64,000 nt of DNA from Yamagishiella unicocca. Taxonomy: Eukaryota > Chlorophyta > Chlorophyceae > Chlamydomonadales > Volvocaceae. A program made the position numbers and the translations under genes. The stretch is taken from contig BDSL01000025.1 of the NCBI GenBank assembly GCA_003116995.1, positions 868,001 to 932,000 of the forward strand, written 5' to 3'. Shown piece after piece: positions 34,415 through 47,315 of the stretch (the stretch's first letter is position 1; each line of letters starts with the position of its first letter). The notes under the pieces were generated by a model. That model had not been told where the DNA came from and made no database searches. It saw only the letters and a list, made by a program, of their open reading frames with translations.

Positions 34415-35755
34415 ATGCCAGGGGAAGCGAGCATCTCGGGGCAGGCATCCTGGGCGGTGGCTCCGAAACCCAGCAGCAGCGGCAGCAGGCCGGTCCGCGT
34501 CCTGCTGGCCCAGCGGCCCTTGGGCAAGGCCAACGCTGGGCTATGGGAGTTCCCGGGCGGCAAGGTGGATCCGGGGGAGACACCCGAGGCGAGTTCGTAC
34601 GTGCCGTACGGGACCGTGGGGAAGCGAAGGGTTGGCTACTGGGGTGGCAGTGTATTGGAGGGGGCCGCGCCGGGGCGACCTATTAGGGGCGACCGATTAT
34701 CACCACGATTGGATGGGCGGCTGGCAGCTGGGACAGGCGCGGGACCTCATCATCTCCCTGGGGATGGATGGTCACGTTGGCGCGCGTATATATGGTGGGC
34801 GATATTGTGAAGGGGGTGGAGAAGGGGGTGGAGGAGGGGGCGGTCAGGGCAAACTCCATCCTGGCCGCACGCACGCCGTGGATGATGCTGTCTTATTGCA
34901 TACGTACGTGCCGCCTTACCCAGCAATCCGCACCTCATGGCTCCCCAACCTCGCCTGTCTTATTTTTACAACTCCGTCGTACGCGTGATGTGGGCCTTGC
35001 TTTGCCCCGATGTGTGGTACCCGTGTGGGCCTGATCCGAATCGTGTCAATCAGCAGCCCATCGCCCACACTGTCAGGCTGCTCTCGTCCGGGAGCTGCGT
35101 GAAGAACTCAACATCGTTGTTGACCCAGCCAACCTGCAGCCGCTCACGTTCGCTTCGCACACCTACCCGGCATTCCACCTGCTGATGCCCGTGTACGGTG
35201 GGTGCGGCGATTGCGCACCCGGTTAGCCGCGTTAAGGTTTTATTAGGGCTGCGCCATTTGGGGGGTCGCTTGGGGAGCTCGATTGCGAGCCTGATGGGCA
35301 AGACTCGTGTGGCTACTAGACTCGGGGAGCGTGTCGTGGGATCTGACACCGTCACAGTTCACGGGTGCGCTAGGTATTCATTAGGCCTGACCGAAACCAA
35401 GCAGTGAATTTCGATACCACTTTCGATACCAATAGCAAAGTGGTTATTGCGTAAATATGTCTAGCTCATGCTGGTTCATCTCTGCGGAAGCCCCTGCGTG
35501 CTCGCCCCCATTCTCGTCTGGAGCCAACATGCCATTCTAGCTCCATCATGCGGAGACCCCTAAAACCCTCGAACCTCAAACCCTCATCCGTGCCGTACAG
35601 CCTGCCGGCAGTGGCGCGGCGAGCCGCACGGCGCGGAGGGCCAGGCGGTGGTGTGGGCGACAGCGGAGGAGATGTTGTCGTACAGCCTGACACCAGCTGA
35701 CGTCCCGCTCGTGCCCGCCGTGCTGGCCGCAATGAGGTACACGAAGCGGGACTGA
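34415..35755 (+). CDS. MutT-type Nudix hydrolase (probable 8-oxo-dGTP diphosphatase)
   Basis: Three-exon model: 34415-34588, 35077-35197, 35601-35755; 450 nt, 149 residues. The first part reads VLLAQRPLGKANAGLWEFPGG. The Nudix box is split by intron 1: G49-KVDPG-E55-TPEAALV-R63-E64-L65-R-E67-E68-LNI, exact G-x5-E-x7-REU-x-EE spacing, with Asn in place of the usual Gly. Exon 3 adds the MutT C-terminal signature CRQWRGEPHGAEGQAVVW and SLTPADVPLVPAVLAA. MutT enzymes remove oxidised dGTP from the nucleotide pool as monophosphate. Intron 1 must start with GC (gag|gcgagt) to keep the Nudix spacing and phase. The length suits a bacterial-type MutT with no long targeting sequence. In-frame sequence upstream of the ATG is open back to a stop at 34316, so a spliced 5' exon carrying a transit peptide is possible. 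The exact substrate is inferred. Confidence 0.9.
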
Positions 35756-36166
35756 ACGCGCCCAGCGGCTGGCACGCCGAGGCTGGCACGCGGAGGCTTC
35801 GGAGCTCCGACCGGTGGCGCCCCATGCAGCTGAGGCTTGCAACCGAAACGGTTGGGTGGGGTGTGGGTTGGCGCCTGTGAGGCGCGGAGCGTTTCGTAGG
35901 CAGCGTGTTCACGGGGTGCGGTCACGATGATACCCATGATAGTATCCGGGCGGGCGGGAGGCGGGATGGCTAGCAGTCCGACAGTCCGTGTAGCTACATA
36001 GGGCGTATTCCTCGCTGGCGTGGGCTTTGTCACTTGGCTAGCTATCGACTACCTTGCTTACAGGCTAGCTGTGGGCGCCAATCGCGACATGACCGCCATG
36101 TATCGGTGCGTTTGCACAGGCCAGAAGCGGCGAGGATCCTGGGAGCAAAGCAAACCAAAAGGGCAT

Positions 36167-36171
36167 ATGTA
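36167..36171 (+). terminator. Possible TGTAA polyadenylation signal of the Nudix gene
   Basis: First tgtaa downstream of the stop at 35755 (catatgtaagc). TGTAA is the usual green-algal signal; assignment is by position only. Confidence 0.3.
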
Positions 36172-38974
36172 AGCATTATGTGCTCCTATCCTCCTGTCCG
36201 GGAAAGTTTGGTGTCAGCTGGAGAGGTACCCGAAACGACACGGGATGTCGTTGCCATCGCGCTGCCATCACGGCTTTCCAAAGCGCTATTTGCGTGAATT
36301 ACGCATCCATGCTAGAAGCTAGGAATTTGAAGGACTGCGAGGGGTCCCAGCAGCTCGCGGCCGTCGCCGGGCATGGGCCCGATGAGTTCGTAATTGCAGA
36401 CACGGCTGCATGGACCCGGTCGGAATGACACCCCTCCTCTAGAGGCGTTCTGCTTTGATATGCCAGCCCAGACTGCAGTACCCACTCTGTCATGCCCCAC
36501 AGCAGGCATCGCCTGTCGCCGACACCAGGTGTAACACTTCTCGACCTGTTGCTGGGTGGCGCGGGCGCGCGGCACCACAGCCCCGCGGACTGGCGCTGCT
36601 GGCAGGCGGGCTGCAGGTTACCAAGCTGCAGGGTCTCAAGTTCCAAACGTAAAGGCGGCGCTGACTGCGGCTGCGTCGACCTCGTGACCTATTCACGCAG
36701 CAAGGAGCCGCGGGCGTTCTTCAAGCGCGGTGTGTTACATTGTGTAGAAGCACAACCAAAACAACCAAGCAGAAGAACCACGCCGAGGAATGAGGCGTGG
36801 TTCCGCTAAGTACTCTGCGGCACCAACGGATTTGGTCAGAAGGGCCCTGCGCCCGACCTGAATCGCGAGATTCACACGTGTCCCCATCGCTGTCGAAACG
36901 AGTGGAAACCGAATCCATGACGCAATCCATCCTAACAGCAAGAGAGGCGCCGTAACGCCAACAGCATACAAGCGGGAACGCAGATGTCCTGGCTCCGGAA
37001 CCAGTGCCGGTGAAATGTACGTGCCGGCGCTGGGGCGTGGCAACTCCTTGATGATTGGTAGGTGTTGATGATGGCTCGGCATTACTAAAACGGCGGATTC
37101 TTGGACACCATCGGTACCATTGCAGCAGCTGTAATAGCAGTAGGTCTAGAACGTCGCGGTGCTCACGGCCGTCAGCGCAATGGTGGCTGGATGGGCGGCG
37201 GTATATGGCGGCTGCCTGGAAGGCATCGGAGAGAATCTCCACTGGAGCTATTTTCGCGGGCCCGTGCGGTTCGGTGTTGGGTGGTGGAGTTTTGGCGGGG
37301 CTTTACGGCACTTGGGGTCCCGAACAAATGTTGGGGCGGGCTTGAGCCACGCCAAGACTGATCTGACGTTATTGGTGCGGTGCGTCTAGGTGTCTGTCGC
37401 TTTCTTCCCGTCCTGTGTTCGGCGCGTTGCCCGGTAGTTCTGCCTTTTTGGTCTGGAGCCCACTGTGGCAAGTCCATACCGCTTTTGACAAGGTGACCTC
37501 GTTGGTAATGGTGTGTGATCCGCACCTGCAAGCTGACGAAGTCACACAGGAAACAAGAAGAACCAAGAAGAGCTTCCGCGTGGCAACCACATCGCCGTCG
37601 CAATCTTCTTACGATTGCAACTACCGGTGATTGTTGCCTGGTAACAAGGTGGCCTTGGGCCATTGCGGGCCACTTCTTGTACGGAGCTCGGGTCGCGCCT
37701 TCGGTCCTGGTACCGCATTGCCCGTGATGACCAATCCTGTGTGAACTTGTCCGTGATGACCAATCATGTGTGAAGTAACGCGAATGTGCGACCTGGGCCG
37801 CTCCGGAATCTTACACCGCCTTACGAGCTCCTCGTTGTATACGTATAAATATGCACATAAAAATTGCCAATGAAACGCAAGTACATGACCCACCTGAACG
37901 TTGGCTGGTTCGAAGCTCCGGCGTTTCGTATTGTTTTTATTAATAAGAGGAGGAAAGTCGGAGCACTGCTGACATGACCTGGCATGACAGGCTTCCGCCA
38001 TTTGCAGGAGGTGTCGCACGCAAACGGACGTCGCAAAACCTCCCAGACAAGCCCGTCGTTCCAGTCAAAATAGAAACGGAAGTTAGGCAGTGAATCGAGG
38101 CAGTGGATTAAGGCATCGCAACAACGTCTCCACTGTCACTTCTCGTTATCGTCTCCACGTCGTCTGGCTCTTAAGGTTGCCTTTCCTTTCCATCAAATCC
38201 CTTACATGACCAGGCGGCGTCGTCCTCCGGATACGTCCCGTCATATCCAGACACTTCCCGTCACACCAGATACGTCCGATTCGTGTTTGAATGGGCACTC
38301 TGACAGTCTGAATAACGAGGGCCCTCGTAAGTTAACGCGCCTCCGTTTGCATGGCTTCAACGTGTAAATTACGCACGTTTCCTCGAAAACATTGCTGGGG
38401 AAGCTTCCAGGGATAGATAGCCCCCAAGATGGCGTCTGGCAGGCGGAGACGGACGGAGCGCAGAAACACTACTGCCCATAGCGTCACCGTTGGCAGGACG
38501 TGGCGAAGGCTTGGTTGCTTGCCAGCGCAAGGGCGGTGTTGCTGCGACCCCGGCGTACTCCAGCCAGTCGCCTATCCGCACCACCTTCGATTTGGGCGGG
38601 GCACTCCCGCTCAGCCCATCCAGTATACTTTGCGTGCCGTTCCCCGTCTCGCCTTGCTTCCTAGACCCCTCTCTCCTCCGTAGGACCAGGCCCTTCAATA
38701 ATGAGAGGTTACAGTGTCCTCAAGCCCGAGCGAACCCTGGACACGAGGAGGGACCCCTGCCCCGGACCCCTGCCCTTTACTATCAGACCCAGCCCCTTTC
38801 CTCGTTGCTCCGGTACTGGAAGCGAGCCCGGTCCCCGGGTAACCGGGGGGGGGGGGGTAACGACGCGGCCTGAATTCGGTAACCTCACCGCACGTGCCTG
38901 TCAGCTACATCAGTTGGTCCGGTAACGTGGGAGTAACCATGCGGCCTTAACTCGGTAAACCCACTGCGCGTGTC

Positions 38975-39090
38975 TGCCAGCCCTGTCAATTGGCTGGTCT
39001 GGTAACTGCGGTTCGAAGCACAGGCCATAGATTAAAAAATTTGCCAGCCCTGTCAATTGGCTGGTCTGGTAACTGCGGTTCTATTTCGGC
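38975..39090 (+). repeat. Direct duplication (ccctgtcaattggctggtct)
   Basis: The string cagccctgtcaattggctgg plus tctggtaactgcggttc occurs at about 38979 and 39046, 67 bp apart. A weaker related phrase at 38895 (gtgcctgtcagctacatcagttggt) suggests a third, older unit. Confidence 0.85.
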
Positions 39091-39319
39091 GGATTCCAGC
39101 AGGTAGCTACCTGTCACTGCCGGGTTCCTGGCATTAGGCTGGTTTGCTCTTTTTCCTGCGTCTCTATCTTTCAGTGCCAGGCGATGTGCCCGCCGATAGT
39201 TCTGCCTTTTGGTGACCTGGTCTGAGGCAGGCCTACGCAAAACAGTTGCTACTCTTAAGCTGCAGTTGGTGGAACCCAGAGAGGTTCGCTCCGCATAGCT
39301 GTTTCGGTCGGTTAGGACC

Positions 39320-39530
39320 GTGTTGGTGGGCGCGCCTAGGGCTCTGCCTGCCCGGTTTTGTGAAATCCCCGTCCTCTTGGCCTTACTTGGTTCACTGGGA
39401 CTGCCCGTTGTGTGGAAACTTCCTTTGCTGGCCGGCCTTTCGGGTGGGGCGTTTTGCGCGTGTGGATGGTGCCTTACCTGGGCCGCCGGGGGTAGGTTTC
39501 TATCCCCAGCCAGCCCGTCGGTCCGTGCCG
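39320..39530 (+). repeat. Dispersed repeat R3, copy 2
   Basis: Counterpart of 13020-13215, with shared blocks in the same order and orientation. It is followed, as the first copy is preceded, by an R2-type gttgtaacggttacag core, so R2 and R3 may be parts of one element. Confidence 0.6.
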
Positions 39531-39799
39531 TTTGGCGCCGTTTGTCCGGCGATGGGCCTATGGGGTGTTGTAACGGTTACAGGGTACTTGAATTTTTTTA
39601 GTCGGGTCCCGCACTCTTGGCCCAGGCGTCTTCCCTCTGCCTTTTGCTTGGGGCGTCTGATGTCTCGGTATGGGCCCCCTCTTTTAGTAGTACCTGTGCT
39701 GGGTCTCGCCCGGGCTTGCCGACACGGTAACATCTGTATCTGATTTTGTTCTTGGAACACTTGACGCTAGCAAAGGTAAACCAGGGTAAACCCTAGCAA

Positions 39800-40060
39800 A
39801 CAGCAAAGCCCGGGCTTTAATGGAACGCTTCCCGCTGTTTCTTGCGGGGTGTGCGTTTCGTTTTGTGGTGCGTGGCGGCCGTGGAGTCGGATGGCTGTGC
39901 TGTTGCGGCATGGCTGCTGTTTGGGCAGGGTGGCGTCTCCGTGCCTTTCAAGGCTTTCCTGTGCCCTTCGGGGCGTCTACTGGGTGCATCTCAATTGGTG
40001 AGGCCACTGACGTGGACCCCTCTTCTTGTCCTGGGTTTGAAGGCACTGTAATGCCTTATT
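39800..40060 (+). repeat. Dispersed repeat R1, long copy
   Basis: Contains gtgcccttcggggcgtctac upstream of gtgaggccactgacgtggac, cctcttcttgtcctgggttt and cactgtaatgcc. Reverse relatives lie at 5345-5560 and 29425-29600. Confidence 0.65.
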
Positions 40061-40875
40061 ATTAGCAAAGGCCATGTGTTTCAAGTTTCCGGGCTTATTT
40101 CGTTTCAGAAGCCTAGCCGATGTGGTTCAATCTAGTTGTATTAAACGTTGCGACAAGGGTTATAGTGGCGAAGGGCAGGGAGTTGCATTGCCACGAACCG
40201 ATTTGTTTTCGTACGGCGTTGCAACACTATCGCTGCACAACCTTCGACGGATAACAAATATACGAACAGTGTGGTATCTTATTAATAACACGCATCTTCA
40301 ACTCCTCTACTATTAGCTGTCACTAGGATGATGGCCTGCTATTTCCGTAAAACCATAATACCAACTGCAGGAAAACATCGCACCGGCAGTTGAAGAGGTC
40401 CTAGGATGCCAAGATAACCATGTGGTGATAGCTTACACACACAGCAGTGTAATCCTTAAGATTAACTTTTGTTTGCCAGTCAACAGCGTCCGAAAATTGA
40501 GAACAAGTTTACGTGTATAACACATAGGTTCCGTCCGTTTTACCGTTCCAAGTTACGTTTCGCAAAGTGTTCTACTTGATAATGAGAGGCTACGTTGTCT
40601 TACGTTTTGACCGACGGAATAATCTATGACCCCTACAGAGTCTGACTTCAGAATAGGCTCGGAAGCCGCAGCAGCACGGCATCTACATCGATTCCAATGC
40701 GCCGACTTGGAATTGTCACAACTTTCCCTACGTATCTGTGTGTAACGATTCTGTAATTGCTGTTTACTCGCTGACACCAGCTCCAGCTCGGTTCCCAGCG
40801 CCCCCCGGCCTTGAACTGGTTATCGCTCTCTTTAGCCCCCAATTGCTGACAGCGTCTGATTATTTACGTCAGCAT

Positions 40876-43632
40876 ATGGCAGAGATGCACCCGGCGCGCC
40901 AGCTTCTTTTCGAAGCGCGTCAGAGCGGCCTCCCACCCAAGATTTTCGCAGCAGAGTCAGACGCGAGAAGTGTGGACCCTGGTCTGCAAGAAACTGCAGA
41001 GATTTTGTGCAGCTTTGTGTACAATGGCCCTAAAGAGGAACTTCGTAGCAGCGCGCCAACGTGCGTAGGCCATCGCCTCCGGTCGTGTAACGAGGCTGAA
41101 CCGGCAAGCGCCGCCTCGCCAGATATCTCTGCATCCCCAATGCATGCTAACAGCCCTTGCAGCAGTGGCGGTAATGCGGCGGCGACAAATGCTGTTGGCA
41201 GCGGTTTCCCTCGCTCTGTTACAACACGAGCCGAATTGAGCAACTGCGAGGCCGTTTTGCCTATTGGCTCTTCAAACGAAACACTCCTGCCACACTGCTC
41301 TCCTAAAAGTGAGGCGTCTGCGATGGCTGACACCAGGTAAGGTTGTGAGGGCCCGAGGGCCAGCAAGGCGGAGACTTTTGACTCCGGGCTGCAGGGGCTG
41401 ACGCTGGCTGGCTCACGGTGACGAGCAACAGTGCCTTGCAGGGCCTTGAATAATTTAGGAACGTCACAGCACTCCCCTTGCAGGCCGCAACGGTGTTGCG
41501 CTCGGGGTGTCCCAACTGACTTGTTCGCGAGCTGTTACTGACGCGCACCTACTTCATCCTGACTCCGCCGTGCCTGACCAAACCGCGTTGCCCCACTCCT
41601 ACTGCTCCTTCCCTCCCCCTCCTCCGTGGATCCACCTCGCTCCTCCGTGGATCCACGCACCCAGGATCTTGTTCGCGGCGCGGCGCCCGCTCCGGAACTC
41701 GCACTCATCCCCAAAGCCGCTGCCAGCTGGCAAGTGTTTCAAGCGCTCCGGAGATGTGGTTGCTGGATTTCCAGCGCCACCCAGACCACCGCCGTGCGAC
41801 GGCAAGTCACCAGCAGCAGCCCCAGGGTCGAGATCGCCGCCCTTACCTGTTGGTGATGGTGCTACGCGTACGGGTCCCCCGGTGGGGGGCAGCACCGGCC
41901 GCAGCCACGTCCCAGTGACGACTGTTACTCACCCTAGTGAGCAGACCGGCGGCGGGGCTAATCGGCCCGCTACGTGTTACCCTAGTGATAAGACCGGCAG
42001 CAGGGCTAATGAGTCCGCACCCGCCGGCCGTCGAACTGGAGGTGGCTGCAATGACCTCCGAACAGAAGCCGACGCCAGCAACATCATGGATGGCCGCAAG
42101 GTGACAGGCAACAGCGGACCTCAGGGTTTTGACGGGGCTGCCCCTGGAGCCGGCGGGAGAGGTGGCAAGAGCGGCGACGACGACTTGTTCACGCGGCCCG
42201 ACCTGATGGGGCGTGCGGGCGAGCTGGTGGCCTTGGGTCGGGAGCTGGTGCTGCGCCTCGTTCGCGTTCAGGTGAGGACTCAGACGATGTCAGTTGTAGC
42301 TGAGGAGAGGTACCCCCCAATTAGCCCAGTAAAAGCGTGTGTTGCGACGGAGCCAAGCTGGTGAGTGGAGCGGTCTCCGGGCTCGTCCATTTTCGAGCTC
42401 CAGGCGAGGAACTTCACTCACGTGTACCCCCCGCTTGTTCCGTCGTATGTGTCGTACAGAGCACCAAGGCGAACCTGACCCAGATGGAGGAAGTGCTGCA
42501 GGCCGAGATCAGCTCGGTCCGGCGGACGCTGATGGACATGATGCAGCAGCACGAGCGGCATGCAACATGCACTGATGAGCAGCCACACCTCAATCACGAC
42601 AGCAGGCATCGACGCTCGGCCTCGCCATGTGCAGCTGCTGGCGTCATGGTCGAGCCCTCATGCCGCCCCACGCTGATGCAGCCGCCGCTGCCACCACCGG
42701 CGCCGCCGCCACTGCCGGTGCACTCGCCGAGCCCGCCAAACCCACCGCTGCAGCCGCCACGCCGTCGTCGTCCGTCAACAGACGATCCGCCCCGGCCACC
42801 GCCAACGCAGCCGCAGCCGATGCTAGACTACGACTATCAGGCGCCCGATTGGCAAGAACGTGCACATCGGCAGTACGAGCCGCAGCCGGTGCATCCATGG
42901 CCACATTCGCCGGCGCCACAGCAACCACCACAGCCACAGCCTGCGCGCTTACCGGAGCCCAGACAGATGCCGCTGCCGGCTCCGGCGCCACAGCAACAAC
43001 CTCAGCCGCAGCCCGCGCGCTTACAGGTGCCCAGCAGACAGGTGCAGCCACCGCCTCCGGCGCCACAGCCACCACCGGCCGCACCGCGGCAGGAGCTCTC
43101 ATCTGAAGGCCTCCCCTCCAGGGAGTTGCCTGATAAGGCGGCGGCCGCGTCAATGTTGGAAACGGTTGACCGGGCGGACTTGAAGCACGCTGCGGTTGGC
43201 ACGCTGCGGTTGTTGGTAAGCATGCCCGGCGGCAGCGGGCGGGAGGCGCTTCCGTTGCTGCGCCTGGGGCTACTCTCGGCCCCGCCGCTGGCACCTAAGG
43301 GGCTACACGACCATCCACACCAGCAGCTACAGCAACAGCAATTGCAGCATCCGCACCAGTTTCGGAGCCAGCCGCAGCTCCCGCCACCGCAGCCACACCA
43401 CCGGGCATCGGAGTTGCTTGTGAGGTATCGGCACCACGAGGAGCAGCAGCAGCAGTATGCTAGCAGGCCCGCAGTAAACCAGCAGCAGGTGCAGATATGG
43501 GTTTCGGAGCAGCCTAACGCTGTGTTCGAGGTTCCCAACGCAAAGCGGCGACGTCTTCCGATCAACGTAGGAGCCGCAATAACGTCTCCATCGAGGCAGG
43601 TGCTGCGATCGATCCCCACTGAGCGCAAATAG
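40876..43632 (+). CDS. Unrecognised Pro/Gln-rich protein, paralogue of the gene at 22946-25515
   Basis: Three-exon model: 40876-41336, 41470-42271, 42460-43632; 2436 nt, 811 residues. The junction of exons 2 and 3 (caG|gtgagg ... gtacag|agcacc, phase 0) is at the same codon as in the paralogue and splits the conserved block: LFTRPDLMGRAGELVALGRE-LVLRLVRVQ, then STKANLTQMEEVLQAEISS. Exon 1 to 2 is less sure: the donor gtaagg is good, and acceptor 41469 keeps phase while the better-looking cag at 41483 does not. The frame is open upstream of ATG 40876 to about 40738. Exon 3 is Pro/Gln/His-rich and ends with a basic cluster NAKRRRLP, a possible nuclear localisation signal. No catalytic domain is seen. 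Exon 2 opens Pro-rich, with PPWIH repeated. Function unknown; a structural or transcription-associated role is only a guess from composition. Confidence 0.6.
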
Positions 43633-46600
43633 TTGCAGACAGACGGGTGTAGATGCGTACGCAACTTGGCCCGCGGCGCGTTGCCCGACGAGCGAGCGAG
43701 AGAGTCTTTCCATGTAGAAGTAGGATGACTACTTGCTTGTCGGCGGCAATCCAAAAGCCTATACTGCCCGAGCAATTCAGGTGCCGCAGGATAACTAACT
43801 TACCTACCTACCTTCGTCAGTCACCATGTCATTTTTGATGAGTTCGTGTGTACGATGATTGGTTGGACGTACGGCCATGGTACGGTAGCGACAGTGAATC
43901 CTGGCGCGAATTAAAAAGGATGCATGTGACGTCGACAGAAGGAACGAAACCAACGTTTCCGGCCCGACCGCGCATTCCGCCCGCCGCCACTTCATACATG
44001 AGCGCCGTTCATGCATGTGACGAGCGAGCGAGTGTTAGGTAGGGACGGAGCCTAGGTATTCAAGGGAGAGCCGCGGAAACCCCGCCCATTCTTTAGGCAA
44101 CCGGCACGTAACGAGGACGTTGCTTGATGGCTAGCGAGCGAGGACGAATAGCTAGCGCGAAATGCATGCCCTACCTCTCGATCGCATGCCTGCGATGTAT
44201 GTTGGCGGCTGCAGCTTACTTGGAATGAAGGCGGATAGCACGCATGGCTAGCTGGTTGCAAGTAGGGCGGCACCCAGCCGTATGTATGTGTTCGTTCCTC
44301 GCGGTCCCAGTAGTGAAGAGGGGCTTCATCCAGAGCGGGCGGCGCCTACAAACGTATATATCTGGATGGCTGGGCTATTTGGAGATGCACGATGATGGTT
44401 GGCTGCTTGGGTGCCTGTAGGCGTACATGCATGCATGCCGGTACAAAGGACGGCACGACATGTATGATTAACATAGCATACGTCCGGCGCCCTATGTATG
44501 CATGCTGCTTGATCTCGTGACGCTCGCTGATCAGTGTGTTCTGTTCGCGTGCGTCCCCTATCTAAGTGCATGGATGGTTTGTGTCCCATGCATGTCCCAT
44601 TTCGTGCGCGGTACGTATATACGCCCTCGCTTCCCCTTGATATCCAATGCATGACAGGTAGCTAGGTGTTCCGTACTTGGCATCCAGCATGCATGTCTAT
44701 CTGCTGGAGCGAGTGGCTTGCCATCGATGCGTGGGGGGGCGTTCGTTGTATCAACTTCATGATGTCCGGCAGTTGAGCTAGCGCCACCTATCTACCAGCA
44801 TTGCTCGAGTAGGTATACACAAGAAAGCAAGCTTGGTTCCAAAGATAATTTCGTGCACGGCACTCCAGGCGCTACGTAGAGTGCGTGCGTCGGTTGTTAG
44901 TTTGTTCGCACACACGGCACCGCTGGCCGGCGGTGCGTGAGACTTATTACTAGCTATCCGCCGCACGTGAATACCGTTGTAATTATGTATTTTACGGCGT
45001 ATCTTTATTAGATCCTTGCTTGGGGTGAGGAGGTGGCTCTCCAATACCCATACGCAGCGCAGGGTGCGGCGGGCGCGGGTGCGTGCGTGCATCAAACAAC
45101 CACACGCGCGCATAGCGTGCGGTTCGTCTCTCTGACGTGCAAGGGCGCGGTTTATGCGAGAATTATTGAATTATAGAGGCAGCCTCGTCCATGCGCAGCA
45201 GTGCGTATGTACCTATGTCCAATTGCTGCAACGGACGCAGTTGGCTGTTAGGGCAGGCCAGGGTTGGCTAGTGTGATGACAGGTAGCCGCACACATACGT
45301 ACCACGTATGCGTCTCTGTGGGTATGTAAGTAAGCGTGCGTGGTGGAATTCGGCGGTTCCCGCCATTGGGCAGGGCAGAGCGAGTGAGCGCGGTTACTTC
45401 CGATGCATGTTTAATTCGTTTGCGAGCGAGCTGCGTTCGTACGTGCCGTGGCCGAACGAGGCAGGTCTCGGTAGCTGCAGGCGAATGGAACGAGTAAGGG
45501 TATATTTACATAAAAGATTCCGTGCGTGGGTCGGTGGGCTCCGTGGGATGCATTCAAGGTACGTACGTCCATCCACCAGTCTGCAAGCAATGGACTTTGG
45601 GTCCCTGTAACAGGCGCAAGTAAGCGTACGAATCACTGTTGTTGTTGTTGTAACGATTACAGTGGGTTCCAGACCAAGAGGTAGAACCATCGGGCACATC
45701 GCCTGACACTGAGGAAGACGGAGGAGACAAAGACCGACGTGCACCGGAACAAAGGCAAACCACCAGAACACCAATCGACAGGCCGTAGGCACACAGATAG
45801 AGCAGCAGCCAGCATCCCAGGGGGAATTTGCACTAGAGGCTCCCCTATTAGGAACCGACCACCAACCAACCCAATAGCCCAGCAACCGACGAACCATCCA
45901 GCAGTGAAGCGCCGCAACGATGCAAGTATCGGGACCGGCCGCCTACCTCTCATCCCGAAAAGCACGGACCCCAATGTAGTAGTATACTTGTACGTATGTA
46001 CGTAAGCTAAGGCTAGGCAGGAATGAATGTATGTTGTTGTAACTACTGTTACAAACTGGACAGTGCCAACGCTCGCCTACGTATCTACCTGCTGCTGGCA
46101 CCTTGCCATTGATGCGTGCGTTGCATGGCGTACGTGCGTGGTAGGTCAGCGGTTTTGTTTATTGCTCACCGCATCCATCCTCAACCAGCTAGCGCGCGCG
46201 AAGCGACATGCATTCTGCTGCTGTGCGTGCCGGCGACGAAATAAAACATGCAGCAGGCACCTACCTATTTGCCCGCGCACGGCTTCAGCGAGACGCGCGT
46301 CGCTTCATTTATTTCTGGTTATTATAAGTATGTGCATTCACACCTACCGGCCATGTATGTGCATTGACAGCAGGTGGCGTGGAGCGTGGTGTGATTCGGA
46401 CACTGCAGCTGCTGCAGCTGCTGCGCCAGGATAGCACGCACGACGCGTGTGCGTGGCGCCGCACGCTTGCGTGCGGTGCCTGCTGCGTACCTGCAGCAGA
46501 GCATGGGGGCGCAAGCGCGCAACGCCCCTGCTGCATAAATTACCGGCGCAGCTTGCTTCGCATCTTGCACACCTCTGAAGGGAGAATCGGTTCGTACTTG

Positions 46601-47315
46601 CAGCAGCACCTGAAGCCACGTACGCTTAGCATGCATGGCGTACATTTCCTCGTGCGACACAGAATGACAGGAACAACGGCTTTATTTGGGCGTACATGTC
46701 TCGGGTGAATGGAACTTGATCTTGGCGGTTTCGCAAGCCACTTCGCGCGCCTGAACATTTTGCGACCCCTGGGCCGTCCTGGTTCGCAGGCGTGCGTCCG
46801 CCATGATCGCCGCTACATACGTCAATCGCACGACAGGTCGATGTCCACGCATTTCTGCATGGTGAAATTGATAGCAGCCCGCTTCTCTAGTGCAAACACG
46901 AACTAACCCGAACCTGTTTGACTTTGACACTTTTGGCGAAGACCGGTACAAGAACAGCTGCAAGCGTTCCCAACTGATTCTTACCGCCTAAATCGCACAT
47001 ACGCACATTACTTAATGGAGGTTACTGGTGCAAATGCTCCTCCACACCAAGACCATGCGCTGTTCCAGTGTTCTTGCATGAACCTTGATATTCATGTACA
47101 GATGTGCGAAATAAACAAGTATATGCCAGGTTTCTTACAAGCGTTAGGTCATCCGAACCTTTGGTGCGTTTCGGAACCAGGCCAAATTCGGTAATGAGGC
47201 CAGTCACACATTTTGGTGCACCAAATTGGCAAGGACAGACGTGTAAATCATTAAGTAAAGAATCTCCACATGAAGTGTATTTGACTCTGTCATCGCTTTC
47301 ACCACCTCTGCTAGA
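43633..47315. other. Intergenic, catgcatg/gtacgtac-rich, no gene recognised
   Basis: 44.0-46.7 kb is full of short palindromic catgcatg, cgtacgtacg and gctagct strings with no extended open frame. It holds the fullest R2 repeat (45592-45735). 46.9-47.3 kb directly precedes the sulfite oxidase ATG and must contain its promoter; no clear TATA box is seen. Confidence 0.45.
45592..45735 (+). repeat. Dispersed repeat R2, fullest copy
   Basis: Joins the two halves seen separately at 12930-12992 and 12427-12510: gggtccctgtaacaggcgca, gtacgaatcactgttgttgt, aacgattacagtgggttcca, tcgggcacatcgcctgacac and gaggaagacggagga. Confidence 0.8.

Larger units (their letters stand above)
35756..40737. other. 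Intergenic, fragments of dispersed repeats, no gene recognised
   Basis: No domain-bearing frame was found. Recognisable pieces are: R2 in reverse at 37425-37470 and 39160-39225; R1 tail in reverse at 38705-38756; a direct duplication at 38975-39090; R3 at 39320-39530; an R2 core at 39566-39590; an R1 tail at 39699-39735; and a longer R1-type copy at 39800-40060. A 12-G run sits at about 38846. 36.0-37.4 kb and 40.1-40.7 kb look unique and non-coding. Confidence 0.45.

Noticed and set aside
36312..36646. Minus-strand frame with TQQQVEKCYTWCRRQA
   Set aside because: Looks protein-like for a short stretch but has no domain, partner exon or clear splice sites.
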